In this document: positions 9,937 to 19,047 of the stretch, piece after piece
How the letters are laid out: every line of letters begins with the position of its first letter
Numbering within the stretch: the first letter of the stretch is position 1
Source of the DNA: Agapetus fuscipes
Lineage: Eukaryota; Arthropoda; Insecta; Trichoptera; Glossosomatidae
NCBI GenBank assembly: GCA_951799405.1
Contig: OX637351.1
Span: 4,682,251-4,746,250, forward strand
Direction of reading: 5' to 3'
DNA length: 64,000 nt
Position numbers and translations under genes: made by a program
The notes under the pieces: generated by a model
What the model saw: only the letters and a program-made list of their open reading frames with translations
Database searches by the model: none
Told to the model about the DNA's origin: nothing

Positions 9937-10045
9937 ATATGAACACCGAAACGGGAAATCATTTGTGACACCTTCGGTGGGGGCCGAACCCTTGCTCTCG
10001 GAATGGAATGCAAGCACTCTACCAACTGAGCTATCGATCAGACTT
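9937..10045 (-). repeat. SINE-C head inside a D-C-D array
   Basis: Minus strand: GATCGATAGCTCAGTTGG, TGCTTGCATTCCATTCC, then GTGTCACAAATG. Only the tRNA-like head and early body are present. Confidence 0.8.
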
Positions 10046-10220
10046 TTTACGAGCTTGTGGCCAATTCTCAAGCAAGACCCAGTTGCTGTAAGGCTGGAGG
10101 GACCTTTGGTGTCCGATCTTTGGTAAAGGAATATGTATTTTTCACCCAGCGAAGAGCATATTTGAAAATGTAAATGGTATATTTTGTATTCTCCGCCGGG
10201 ATTCGAACCCACAACCAAGA
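10046..10220 (-). repeat. SINE-D, first part of a D-C-D array
   Basis: Minus strand from GGTTGTGGGTTCGAATCCCG through AGAGCATA and GAATTGGCC to ACAAGCTCGTAAAAAGTC. The first 40 bp of the tRNA-like head are missing. Confidence 0.8.
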
Positions 10221-10369
10221 TAAATTAAATATTTATCGAAAGTGTGTAATAATATGATTTCAACAGGAAATATGATGAACATCAGCTGATTTACGTATAT
10301 GCAACCAATTTTTTTATTTGAATGGGAGAAATCTCAATTAATTTTGATTTTTGTCTGATTGGAGTTTGG

Positions 10370-10450
10370 ACCTTGGTAAGTAGGAATCGAGACCTAGCCC
10401 TCTGGCTTTGAACACAAGAGTTCTGCCAACTGAGCCATCGCCTGCTCTCA
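10370..10450 (-). repeat. tRNA-like SINE head, unassigned
   Basis: Minus strand GCGATGGCTCAGTTGGCAGA (A box) with a B-box-like GGTCTCGATTCC 40 bases later. Not matched to SINE-C, D or E. Could be a tRNA pseudogene. Confidence 0.5.
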
Positions 10451-10619
10451 ATTAAATTCAAACCTTGCTTTATGATTAAACAGTCATGTGCACAGAATAC
10501 ATAACAATGCTGATTATAACTTAGGTCGTTAAATGAGCAGTAATGCTCATGGCTATGACAAACATTTAAACAGATTAATGATTCTGTAAATGTAAACAGG
10601 CCTGGATTAGGGTGTTTTT

Positions 10620-10792
10620 TTTAAAGAAGCCTGTGCGGGAGACTTCCTAGATTCAAGAGACTCTAGGGGTCTATGACACTTGTTATAGTGCCGCAGAGGT
10701 GTTGGTGATGTGGCAACTGTCTTTATCCGGTTGCAGAGCCGTTAGCTGCGCAGAGCTGTGGCGTGTGTTGCGTTGCTTTGTTTTGAGACTAA
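10620..10792 (-). mobile_element. LINE-T 3' end
   Basis: Non-coding end of a Jockey-like LINE, with GCGCAGCTAACGGCTC, then CACCTCTGCGGCACTATAAC and TAGGAAGTCTCCCGCAC. The same block ends the copy at 13443, where coding sequence precedes it. This end is shared with SINE-D tail 1. Confidence 0.7.
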
Positions 10793-10886
10793 TCTAAATC
10801 TAAGTTGCAAAGATATGTATCATTTGAGGTTCATATTAAATGCATTCCCACAAGCAGACACGCATAATTTCGCGCTCACACATGCC
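10793..10886 (-). repeat. A-repeat 3' half, minus
   Basis: Starts AATCTAAATCTAAGTTGC (TTTAGA tail subfamily) and breaks at ACACATGCCG, where a plus-strand A-repeat begins. Confidence 0.85.
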
Positions 10887-11104
10887 GGTTCACTTTGCCA
10901 AAGTCACTCCTGTTTCAGGGAAGGTCGGCAAGAGTTGCAGCGTGTATGTTCATTTGAGATTTGGGTTTTTATATTGTAAGTCCACATGCGGCATGTTTAA
11001 GCGCGAGCTTATACATGTCTGCTTGTGAAAATGCATTATAATGTGAATCCTTAATGTAACATATCTTTGCAACTAGATTAGATAAGATTAGATTAGATTA
11101 GGAA
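10887..11104 (+). repeat. A-repeat, plus, TTAGA tail
   Basis: GGTTCACTTTGCC to a GATTAGATTAGATTAG tail. It abuts the minus copy at 10793-10886 and is from another tail subfamily. Confidence 0.85.
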
Positions 11105-11408
11105 GAGAAAGGCGTTGGACAGATAGCGTTGGCAGCGGTTGATCAAGGAGACCCACACTCCCCCCGAGATGTCGTGCCAATGATAATGATGATGAATAAT
11201 AAATAACCTTGAATAGGACATAAAATCTAGAATTGCTAACAAATAGTCCAATTCATTAACAAGTAGTTGCTGATTAGGTGATGTTTAGTATTGACCCTTC
11301 TAGGATGATCTCAATATTTGATTTACATTCAGATCCGCATTAAGCAATAATATTGTTTTTTTTTTTACTGGAGTCCTCTTTTAAAACTGCGAATTTTTAA
11401 TATTTTTT
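11105..11408. other. No recognised feature
   Basis: Spacer, AT-rich, without a recognised repeat. Confidence 0.4.
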
Positions 11409-11409
11409 C

Positions 11410-11692
11410 TAAAGATTCTAGGGGTCTATGACACTTGTTGTAGTGCCGCAGAGGTGTACGAGCTTGGTCGTCGCTACAAAGCGCCAATACTCAAGCAAGA
11501 CCCAGTTGCTGTAAGGCTGGATGGACCTTTGGTGACCGGTCATTGGTAAAGGTTTATGAATTTTTCAACCCAGCGAAGAGCACATTCGAAATATAAATGG
11601 TATAATTTTGTGCTCCGCCGGGATCCGAATCCACAACCTTCCATTTACAAGTCTGACGTGTTGCCACTACGGACTACGGACCGGTCCAAGAT
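11410..11692 (-). repeat. SINE-D with LINE-T-type tail 1
   Basis: Minus strand: head GACCGGTCCGTAGTCCG, B box GTGGATTCGGATCCC, D body, then ACACCTCTGCGGCACTACAA and GTCATAGACCCCTAG, the end shared with LINE-T. Confidence 0.85.
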
Positions 11693-11917
11693 TATTTATT
11701 TTAATAGAATTTGTTTCACACAATTTGGTTAACAATTTACAACAATTCATTTCCAGCTCTGACTTTCGAACTTCACGGCTGAATGTTTAATGGACACTCT
11801 GGCTGCTGCCCTATTGCAGTGCTCTTATATAGGTGCAACAGAGCTCTTTCTTGCATACTCCAGTACATTTTTCGATCTCTCGCTCACACCAGAACGTCAT
11901 TCTACGCACTACCACTG
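11693..11917 (-). mobile_element. LTR-2 fragment between inverted SINE-Ds
   Basis: Contains ATTTTAATAGAATTTG, CTCTTATATAGGTGC (TATA) and TTTTTCGATCTCTCGCTC as in LTR-2 at 44586. Both ends are truncated by SINE-Ds in opposite orientation. Confidence 0.65.
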
Positions 11918-12305
11918 ACCGGTCCGTAGTCCAGGTGGTAACACTTCGGACTCGTAACTGGAAGGTCGTGGGTTCAAATCCCGGCGGAGCACAAAAAATA
12001 TACCATTTATATTTTCAAATTTGCTCTTCACTGGGTTGAAAAATTCATACACCTTTACCAAAGACCGGTCATCAAAAGGTCCATCCAGCCTTACAGCAAC
12101 TGAGTCTTGCTTGAGTATTGGCGCTTTGTAGCGACGACCAAGCTCGTACACCTCTGCGGCACTAAAGCAAGTGTCATAGACCCCTAGAGTCTCTAGAATC
12201 TAAGGAGTCTCCCGCTTTCTACAGCGACGACCAAGCTCGCAGAGGGCTCTTGAGGTGTGATACACACAAAAACAGCGCTCACCTAATAAATCAGTCTAAT
12301 TTTTT
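11918..12305 (+). repeat. SINE-D with both tail types in series
   Basis: Complete tRNA-like head (CCGGTCCGTAGTCCAGGTGG, GGGTTCAAATCCCGG) and body, then tail 1 (CACCTCTGCGGCACTAAAGC to GAGTCTCCCG). The last D segment then repeats (CTACAGCGACGACCAAGC) and ends with tail 2 (GAGGTGTGATACACAC). Confidence 0.85.
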
Positions 12306-12309
12306 TTTT

Positions 12310-12473
12310 AATTTTTACCACCATCATGGACTACCAGATAATTCTACCCACACTATCGTGCATGTATAGGTGCGCGTAGGTACTTTTATTTCGTAGTTCG
12401 TAACACTATCATCATCATACTAGTACCAGACTGTTCTATGTATGCATGTACAGTACGTACTCCAAGTTCGTAA
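12310..12473 (-). mobile_element. Two LTR-2 5' end fragments
   Basis: Two pieces end with TAGTTCGTAACA (about 12403) and AAGTTCGTAACA (about 12473), the inverted start of LTR-type TGTTACGAAC. They are adjacent pieces of the same or related LTRs. Confidence 0.5.
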
Positions 12474-12830
12474 CAATATTTTGACTTCGCATGATCATTT
12501 TTGGATGTTGTCATCCATAGCCAAACGTGTAAGAATGCTGCGCGAAAGTATGACGAAAAAAACTAGATCCTGTAACGTTACTTGGCTTTTAAATATTTTT
12601 CATATTAAATCTCGAATCAATTATTATTTGTAAAAAAAAAACAATGAATTGTGTTTTAGTAGGTGCTTTTCCCCATACTAAATCACAGAGACGTTTCTCG
12701 AATAAATTAAGAGCAGGAAAACATCGTCTCTTTAGACAAAGCGTCAAATTTAAATACAAAACAAATCTTTATTTTTAAATAGGACGTCAAAGCAATGTCT
12801 TCACTATGGACTTGGCTTATATAAAATGCG
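12474..12830. other. No recognised feature
   Basis: AT-rich; nothing recognised before the LINE-N tail. Confidence 0.4.
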
Positions 12831-12831
12831 A

Positions 12832-13300
12832 ATTATAATAATAATAATAATAAAATCTTTATTCCAGCCCGGTCGCGCGGAGGGTGCAATACGTGACCAG
12901 CCATATAAAAAGAAATACATCGATCGAAAAATACAGATATAGGAAAATAGAAACAGAGAAAGAAAATAAACATTAATCGAAAGAAACATATGAGAAAATA
13001 GAAAATCTAAACAGATGACAGGGTGGAGATGAAGAATGCGTTGTGGCGGAAAAACCTATGCTAACGGTTTAACAAAAGCATCAAATCTCTGTTGTGAGCT
13101 GCAGCATCTTAGTCTCAGTGGTGTATCCCTGTCAGCCTCAGCATTCCCGCCCAAAACCTCCACAGCCCCGACTCCCATCTGTTGGCCTTCAATTTTGCCA
13201 CGATGTCGTTGCTGCTGGACTTAAGCCTCTCTCGGAATCCAGCCACTCGGTGCCGCAACAGTCCATTCCAGTGTGGTGGAATATATAATGAATGGAAAAA
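12832..13300 (-). mobile_element. LINE-N 3' end
   Basis: Minus strand ends GCGACCGGGCTGGAATAAAG followed by (ATT)n. Upstream, a frame gives NRWESGLWRFWAGMLRL, which could be degenerate ORF2 or UTR. Shorter copies with the same end occur at 16716 and 31558. Confidence 0.6.
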
Positions 13301-13442
13301 ATGTTACGTCACTTGGCCGGGATAAAGGCAGGACAATGATCCATAAATTAAATACAATATCGATACCTTAAAGGTCAAACTGATAAGTGACATCTGAAGC
13401 TAACACGGGTTTCTTAGATAAATGCACCGTTTGTACCTATTC

Positions 13443-13765
13443 TCTACAACTCCCTAGATTCAAGAGACTCTAGGGGTCTATGACACTTGTTATAGTGCCG
13501 CAGAGGTGTTGGTGATGTGGCAGTTGTCCTTATCCGGTTGCAGGGCCGTTAGCTGCGCAGTGCTGTGGTGTGTGTTGCGTTGCGTTGATTTGATTTGAGA
13601 CACTGAGAAGAAATGGCGATTGATATTGAATTTGAAAAGGGCAAGGTTAAATTGGGATGGAAACACATATACCGGTAACTCATTCCATAAGCGGGCAGTT
13701 TGCCAAAGGAATGAGTCGTGAAAACACCAAGTTCTCATAGTTTTGATATCGACTGCAATATCGAG
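13443..13765 (-). pseudogene. LINE-T reverse transcriptase C-terminus and 3' end
   Basis: The minus strand encodes the last part of a Jockey/R1-like non-LTR ORF2. SFLWQTARLWNELPVYVFPS and QFNLALFKFNINR match the usual ending of insect Jockey-type enzymes, where arginine-tryptophan-asparagine-leucine-proline motifs are common. The ORF then runs into a non-coding end with CACCTCTGCGGCACTATAAC and CTAGAGTCTCTTGAATC. That end equals SINE-D tail 1. The RT core is missing; a MITE lies at its 5' side (13766-14011). Confidence 0.75.
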
Positions 13766-14011
13766 GGTGATCTGGCAATAAGTCCTATCTAATTTTTTGG
13801 TGTTTTTATGTGTAGTTTTGTCCTATGTTACATTATAACAAAACTAGTAACAATTTTCATATTTTGTCAAAATAAACAATAAACATTGTGAAAATAAACA
13901 TTTACGTATTTTTTTTTTATAATCATGTGACTGAGACATTATTCATTAAACACATTTTAGTCTCTCCTGTAAAGTTGGCATTTTCGAAATAGGACTTATT
14001 GCCAGATCACC
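13766..14011. mobile_element. MITE with 23-bp TIR
   Basis: GGTGATCTGGCAATAAGTCC at the left and its exact inverse at 13989-14011 bound about 246 bp of AT-rich non-coding DNA. The target duplication is unclear. Confidence 0.75.
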
Positions 14012-14405
14012 TTCAATAAACTCTACAAAGATGAGATTTCCTCGTATCCCAATTCTTTTCCATACGACTCTCAAGTTCCTTTTTCTTTGCAAGTATTTCA
14101 ATATTTTGTTGTCTTTGAACTATGGATACCACGTCTTCTTGTCTATTCCATTTATTTTGTTTAAACAGTCAAGGCTGAATGTTTACATAATAGCAAGTTA
14201 CAGAACTCGATGTACGTATAAAAACAATTGTTTAAATTCTTTATTGTGTTTTCCTGTACAAACTTGGTCAGGCGTGGCGTTTAATTTGATATTGTTGATC
14301 GTCTGTCATATGTACTACAAGTTGTCATTATTCTAATGCAATAAATTAATTATAGAGAAATACTAAATCTAATCATACCATATTTTTATTTGACAGAGGC
14401 AACGC
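14012..14405. other. No recognised feature
   Basis: AT-rich, with an anonymous open frame at 14031-14336 (+) that I do not recognise. Confidence 0.35.
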
Positions 14406-14407
14406 AA

Positions 14408-14990
14408 CTAAAAAAAAACAGAACACAACTAAGCTACAGATGTAATGTAACTTCTTGCCACGTAATCCCCGAAGGGCTCGCGTGTGGTGATTCTACACCT
14501 ATTTATTTTTAGAGTTAAGAACCGGCCTTACAGCAACGATTTCAGTTAGGCCCGGTATTTTGAAGTATCGTAAAGTTAACTAAAATGCAATTTTAGTTAA
14601 ATCATCATAATATTTCACTCACCGAATTTCGGCAGTCGTCGCTTCACTGACAGCAGCTGTTCTTTTTTAATGTAAGGATACATCGAAATTGTTGCAAACT
14701 GAACATTTTTTGTCTCGTTTTCTAGCTTAATGAAGGTTAGGGATATGATTTTTATGAATATTTGTTTGTTTTAAAGCTTTTGAATGGCATTTTAATTATT
14801 TCTAAGATTTGTGGGCGTGGCCTCATACTTCGGTAATGTTCGGTTTTAGTTAACTCGAGATTGAGTATTTTGAAAGAAATTTCAAGTAATAGTTAACTAA
14901 AATATTACTACAGTTCAATATACCGGGCCTAAGAGTGGGAATTTCCAGCTCCCGAGGGGGATGCCTCTCATTTTTTGAGAAGGCTCATTG
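14408..14990 (-). repeat. SINE-C interrupted by MITE-K
   Basis: Minus-strand body in two pieces, 14408-14549 (low-coordinate end, with ACTAAGC and CCCCGAAGGG) and 14940-14990 (CAGCTCCCGAGGGG). MITE-K lies between. The tRNA-like head is missing. Confidence 0.75.
14550..14939 (+). mobile_element. MITE-K copy 1, Harbinger-like
   Basis: Ends GGCCCGGTATTTTGAAG and TTCAATATACCGGGCC are inverted; flanks are TTA and TAA. Interior has GTTAACTAAAATGC and CAGCAGCTGTTC. It is 390 bp with no ORF. Confidence 0.85.
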
Positions 14991-15119
14991 AACCAAAATA
15001 TATTTATATATTTTTTATTATAGTTCACTCAGCCTTTACAAAAAAATATTGCTTTCTGTCATCATATCGGTACGATAAGATCTACCGACGATCGTTGTGA
15101 CTTCCGCCCCATCACAAGC

Positions 15120-15196
15120 ACCCGCACCTGTGCGGCACTCCAACAAATGTTATAGACCTCTACATTCTCTAAAATCTTAGGAGCGTCTCGCACAGG
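15120..15196 (+). repeat. SINE-D/LINE-T tail 1 fragment
   Basis: CACCTGTGCGGCACTCCAAC to TCTCGCACAGG; only the shared 3' tail is left. Confidence 0.6.
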
Positions 15197-15358
15197 ATTT
15201 CGTTAAAAATATCTTAACTTTTTCATTGATGATTTTAATGTGCTAATTCCAAAAATGCCACCAGATTTTTTCTATCAGCTCTAGTTTTTGAGATACAAGT
15301 TAATTTAATTGATGGTCGTTCTGATAAAAGGCAAAATTAAAAAATAAATATATCTTTA

Positions 15359-15777
15359 GGCCCAGTATATTGAACTGTAGTAATATTTTAGTCAACTATT
15401 ACTTGAACTTTCGTTCAAAATACTCAATCTTGAGTTAACTAAATCCGAACATTGCCGAAGTATGAAGCCACGCCCCCGAATCTTGGAAATAATAAAAATG
15501 TCATTCGAAAGCTTTAAAACAAACAACTATTCATATAAATCATATGCCTAACCCTCATTAAGCTAGAAAACGAGACAAAAAATGTTTAGTTTGCAACAAT
15601 TTTGATGTATCCTTACATTAAAAAAGAACAGCTGCTGTCAGTGAAGCGCCGCCATCTTGAAAATCGAAAGTTAAAGTTACTAAATATTTACTGCCGAAAT
15701 TCGGTGAGTGAAATATTATGATGATTTAACTAAAATTGCATTTTAGTTAACTTTACGATACTTCAAAATACCGGGCC
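15359..15777 (-). mobile_element. MITE-K copy 2, inverted to copy 1
   Basis: GGCCCAGTATATTGAAC and CAAAATACCGGGCC bound 419 bp, flanked by TTA at 15356-15358 and 15778-15780. It has the block ATCTTGAAAATCGAAAG that copy 1 has lost. Confidence 0.85.
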
Positions 15778-15789
15778 TTAATGGTCTAA

Positions 15790-15998
15790 ATAGGTCAACA
15801 TATTAAACGCATTCCCATAAGCAGACACGTATAAGTACGCGCTTGCACATGCCGCATGTGAACTTACAACATAAAACCCAATCTCAAATGAACATAAGCC
15901 CTGCAACTCTTGCCGACCTTCCCTGTTATTATAAAAGTGAATAATTTTTACAGTATGGGTGTTCAGCCTCATACCAGCATGTGAGTCAAGGAATGCTA
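15790..15998 (-). repeat. A-repeat
   Basis: Starts in the middle of the tail, lacks the microsatellite, and ends TGAGTCAAGGAATG. Confidence 0.85.
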
Positions 15999-16021
15999 GT
16001 TTCGCTACAATCTTGGGAGTC

Positions 16022-16224
16022 TATCTATCTATAATCTATAATCTAAGCTGCAAGGATATGTTAACATTTAAGGCTTATATGAAATGCATGCCTACAGACA
16101 GGCACATGTAGGTTCGCGCCTACACATTCTGCATGTGTGCATACAAATAAAGAAAACCTCACATGGAGATAAACCTTGCAACTCCTGCCGCCGTTCCCTG
16201 AACCAACTTATCAGTCAAGGAGTC
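16022..16224 (-). repeat. A-repeat, internally deleted
   Basis: TCTATAATCTATAATC tail (TTATAGA type). The CTGACCACCC block is missing, so it goes from CTGAACC to AACTTATCAGTC. Confidence 0.85.
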
Positions 16225-16253
16225 AAGTCACGTGCATAGAATTCCGTTAAAAG

Positions 16254-16486
16254 TAAAATGGTTCACTTTGCCAATGGGCAATGTAACCCCTTGTTTCAGG
16301 GAAGGTTGGCAAGAGTTGCACGGTGAATGTGCAATTGAGATTTGGGTTTTTATGTTGTAGGTTCATATGCGGCGTTTACAAGCGCGAATTTATACGTGTT
16401 TGCTTGTAAAAATGCATAAAATGTGAATCTCCAATGTTACATATCTCTGCAACTATCGTAGATTAGATTAGATTATGCACTTGCCA
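16254..16486 (+). repeat. A-repeat, TTAGA tail
   Basis: AATGGTTCACTTTGCC to TAGATTAGATTAGATTA; the first 35 bp are absent. Confidence 0.85.
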
Positions 16487-16714
16487 TACAAGCCCTGTAT
16501 TAGGTCCACGATATCCATTATGTAAGCTATCGTTACATTAAGGATGGATGTCCATACGTTATAAATGTTTATTTAATAATACGGTATTGTCTCTTAATGT
16601 AATGTAGGTACTTTTAATGGTTTTGTTTTTATTTAATGTTACCATACATTAGTGCAAGCTAAAAGGAATAATGGCGTATTTTATTCTTTTTTAATATTAT
16701 TTTATTTTATTACA
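16487..16714. other. No recognised feature
   Basis: AT-rich spacer with nothing recognised. Confidence 0.35.
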
Positions 16715-16715
16715 A

Positions 16716-16920
16716 TAATAATAATAAGAATAATAATAAAATCTTTATTCCAGCCCGGTCACGCGGAGGGTGCAATACGTGACTGGCCATATAAAAAATA
16801 AACACATTGATCAAAAAATACAGGAAAAATAGAAACAGAGAAAGAAAATATAAACAGAAAAGAAAATTACATTGAAAGAAGATAAACATTGATCGAAAGA
16901 AACATAAGAAATAGCAATAT
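16716..16920 (-). mobile_element. LINE-N 3' end, short copy
   Basis: (AAT)n then AATAAAATCTTTATTCCAGC and CCGGTCACGCGGAGGG, the inverted end of LINE-N. It is 5' truncated at an A-repeat. Confidence 0.7.
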
Positions 16921-17180
16921 GTTCCTTGACTTTTAAATTGGTATGAGGCTGACCACCTATACTGTAAAAAATGGTTCACTTTCCCAATGGGAGGGAAGGT
17001 CGGGAAAGTTGTAAGCTTTATGTTCATTTGAGGTTTGGATTTTATTTTGCAAATACACGTTCATCATTTGTAAGCGACAACTGTCACGTGTCTGTTTGTG
17101 TTAGTTTTAAATGTTAATATATCTTTGCAACTTAGATTTTAGATTACAGATTGTAGAACATCCCTGCAACTTAGATTATA
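16921..17180 (+). repeat. A-repeat with doubled tail
   Basis: From TTCCTTGACTTTTAAATTGG to CAACTTAGATTTTAG; a second tail piece CAACTTAGATTATAGATGG follows at 17160. Confidence 0.85.
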
Positions 17181-17930
17181 GATGGCTTGTCCATTACATA
17201 AATACATTGCCACCATATCAAAATTTAAATGACAAAAAACCTCGTGCACAAAGACTTCCTTTTTGTTCGCCGATTTGTCCTTTTTGTATCGTATCGTGCA
17301 AAAAAGCCAAAAGACAAAAACTCGGAAATCGTTCTTTTGTTTAATTTAATTTTTTTCTTATTCTATTGAACTAATATCCTACCTGTGTAGTGTCAAAGCT
17401 ACCGAATAAGTAACACATCGATATAGTACAAGAAAGTGACCAAGTGCACTGAAAACAAGATCAAAGTAAGATTTTACAAGAAACTAGAGAGAAAACATTT
17501 TTTCTTTCTTTGAAACACTGTTCATTTTCACTATTACATCACACATTCCACACACAATAACCTTTTTGATTAGTTCACTCTTCAAATCGACTGCTCCAAC
17601 GAAGAAGGCAGTAACTTTCTGAAGGTAACATTATCTTCGTTCCAAGAAGACAGCCGTGTCTCTATCTCCTTTAAATTCGTTAATAAATTAATGTAAAAAA
17701 TAGGTGGAATGTCAAAAAGGCATTGTTCTCCATGGAATAAATAACATTCTTTCGATTAAAATTGGCTCTCCTGCAAAACTCTATTTTTTGACTTAGTGCT
17801 GTGTTCCTTGGAGCAGTCGAAATGTCACCCCTGTTTCAGTGAGGAGCCATTTCCAGAGTTATATTATTTGTATTTGAGGCTTGACTTTTTATTTTATACC
17901 TACCTACTTTTTATTTTGTACCTACGATAG
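17181..17930. other. Mostly unrecognised, with a decayed A-repeat piece
   Basis: Only about 17825-17900 (CACCCCTGTTTCAG then TTGAGGCTTGAC) resembles an A-repeat. The rest is AT-rich and not recognised. Confidence 0.4.
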
Positions 17931-18380
17931 CGAAATGAGTAAAGTATGTACGGTGGAAATGAAGCATTTGAGAAGCATGGCAGGAAAAACTCTGAGGGAT
18001 AGAGTTAGGAATGAATGTAAAAGAATGTAATTTGAAAGAGGATGTGAAAGTTAAGGTACAAAAGAATGTGATGAGATGGTTTGAGCATGTGGAAAGAATG
18101 AATGATGATAGACTGACAAAGTATGTATACAAAGAAAGTGTGAAAGGAAAAAGAGGGAAGGGACGACCGAGAAAAGTATGGAGTGATCAGATTGAGGAGA
18201 CTGTGAAAGAATGGGATTTACAAAGCGAGCGCAAAAGAAGAAAATGCATGAAAAAGGTGATGGATGTGAATGAATTGAAATATGTATGTAAGGATAGGAA
18301 GAAATGGAGGCAGCTCTGCAGAGGCTCTGGCCACCCCTAGCGGAATTGCGACAGAGTTACAGTTACAGTCATAAGTAGCA
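17930..18380 (+). pseudogene. LINE-R ORF2 C-terminus, first subfamily
   Basis: End of a non-LTR retrotransposon ORF2, the polyprotein with reverse transcriptase. Early segment VEMKHLRSMAGKTLRDRVRN is out of frame by one with the rest, so a frameshift lies near 18010. The later part reads KVQKNVMRWFEHVERMNDDR, then KGKRGKGRPRKVWSDQI, the basic GRPRK motif common to these C-termini, and ends RKKWRQLCRGSGHP. The RT core is missing. The 3' side continues to a GTTACAGTTACAG tandem. The clade is not certain from so short a piece; RTE- or R4-like enzymes have similar endings. Confidence 0.8.
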
Positions 18381-18394
18381 TGGTTAAACGTTTT

Positions 18395-18510
18395 TTCGAC
18401 GGGCAAACGTCACACCTCTTTGTGTCTTTGGTCTTGAGTATTAAAAAACAAAATACAAGTTCGTCTTTCACGTAGCAACCCAGCCATGTGACGTCACGTT
18501 TTTCTTGTCT
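18395..18510 (+). repeat. O-repeat copy
   Basis: GGCAAACGTCACACCTC and AGCCATGTGACGTCACG. A related piece lies at 27585-27690 and a weaker inverted one near 21330-21420. Nature unknown. Confidence 0.4.
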
Positions 18511-18832
18511 TTTTTTCTTAATTTGTGCCTAGTCCTTTCATTTTTAAACATCCTAGTTTTGTTAGTTGGCCACATTTACCTGTAAGCCGTCCATATGTAC
18601 ATTGTACATATACTTGTATTTTATTTTGTCACTTGAGATGTTCCATTTTCACAGTTGGTGTTAAAACATAGTACGGCAATGTTCTGTAAGCCTGTATCAA
18701 TACGTTTTGAAGGATATTTTAAAATTATTTAAACTTAACATTTTTTAATTTAAAAAATCGTGAAACAAAAAAACTTGTGTATGTGCGTAGAGCGTGAACC
18801 TCCTATGTTATTCACACGGACTTGCAACTATT
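18511..18832. other. No recognised feature
   Basis: AT-rich spacer; nothing recognised. Confidence 0.4.
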
Positions 18833-19045
18833 TTCTAAATCTAAATCTAAATCAAAGTTGCAAAGGTATAATATGTCATTTGAGATTCATATCAAATGCA
18901 TTCCCACAAGCAGACACGTATAAGTTCGCGCTAACACATGCCGCATGTGGACCTATAATATAAAACCCGATCTCAAATGAACATAAGCCCTGCAACTCTT
19001 GCCGACCTTCCCTAAAACAGAGGTGACATTGGCAAAGTGAACCGT
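18833..19045 (-). repeat. A-repeat cut by a pogo-like element
   Basis: TTTAGA-type tail (CTAAATCTAAATCTAAATC); it stops at GTGAACCGT where the element at 19048 begins. Confidence 0.85.
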
Positions 19046-19047
19046 TA

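Noticed and set aside
13036..13288. Host exon in a GC-richer segment
   Set aside because: Placed just upstream of a LINE-N end on the same strand, with stops; more likely LINE sequence.
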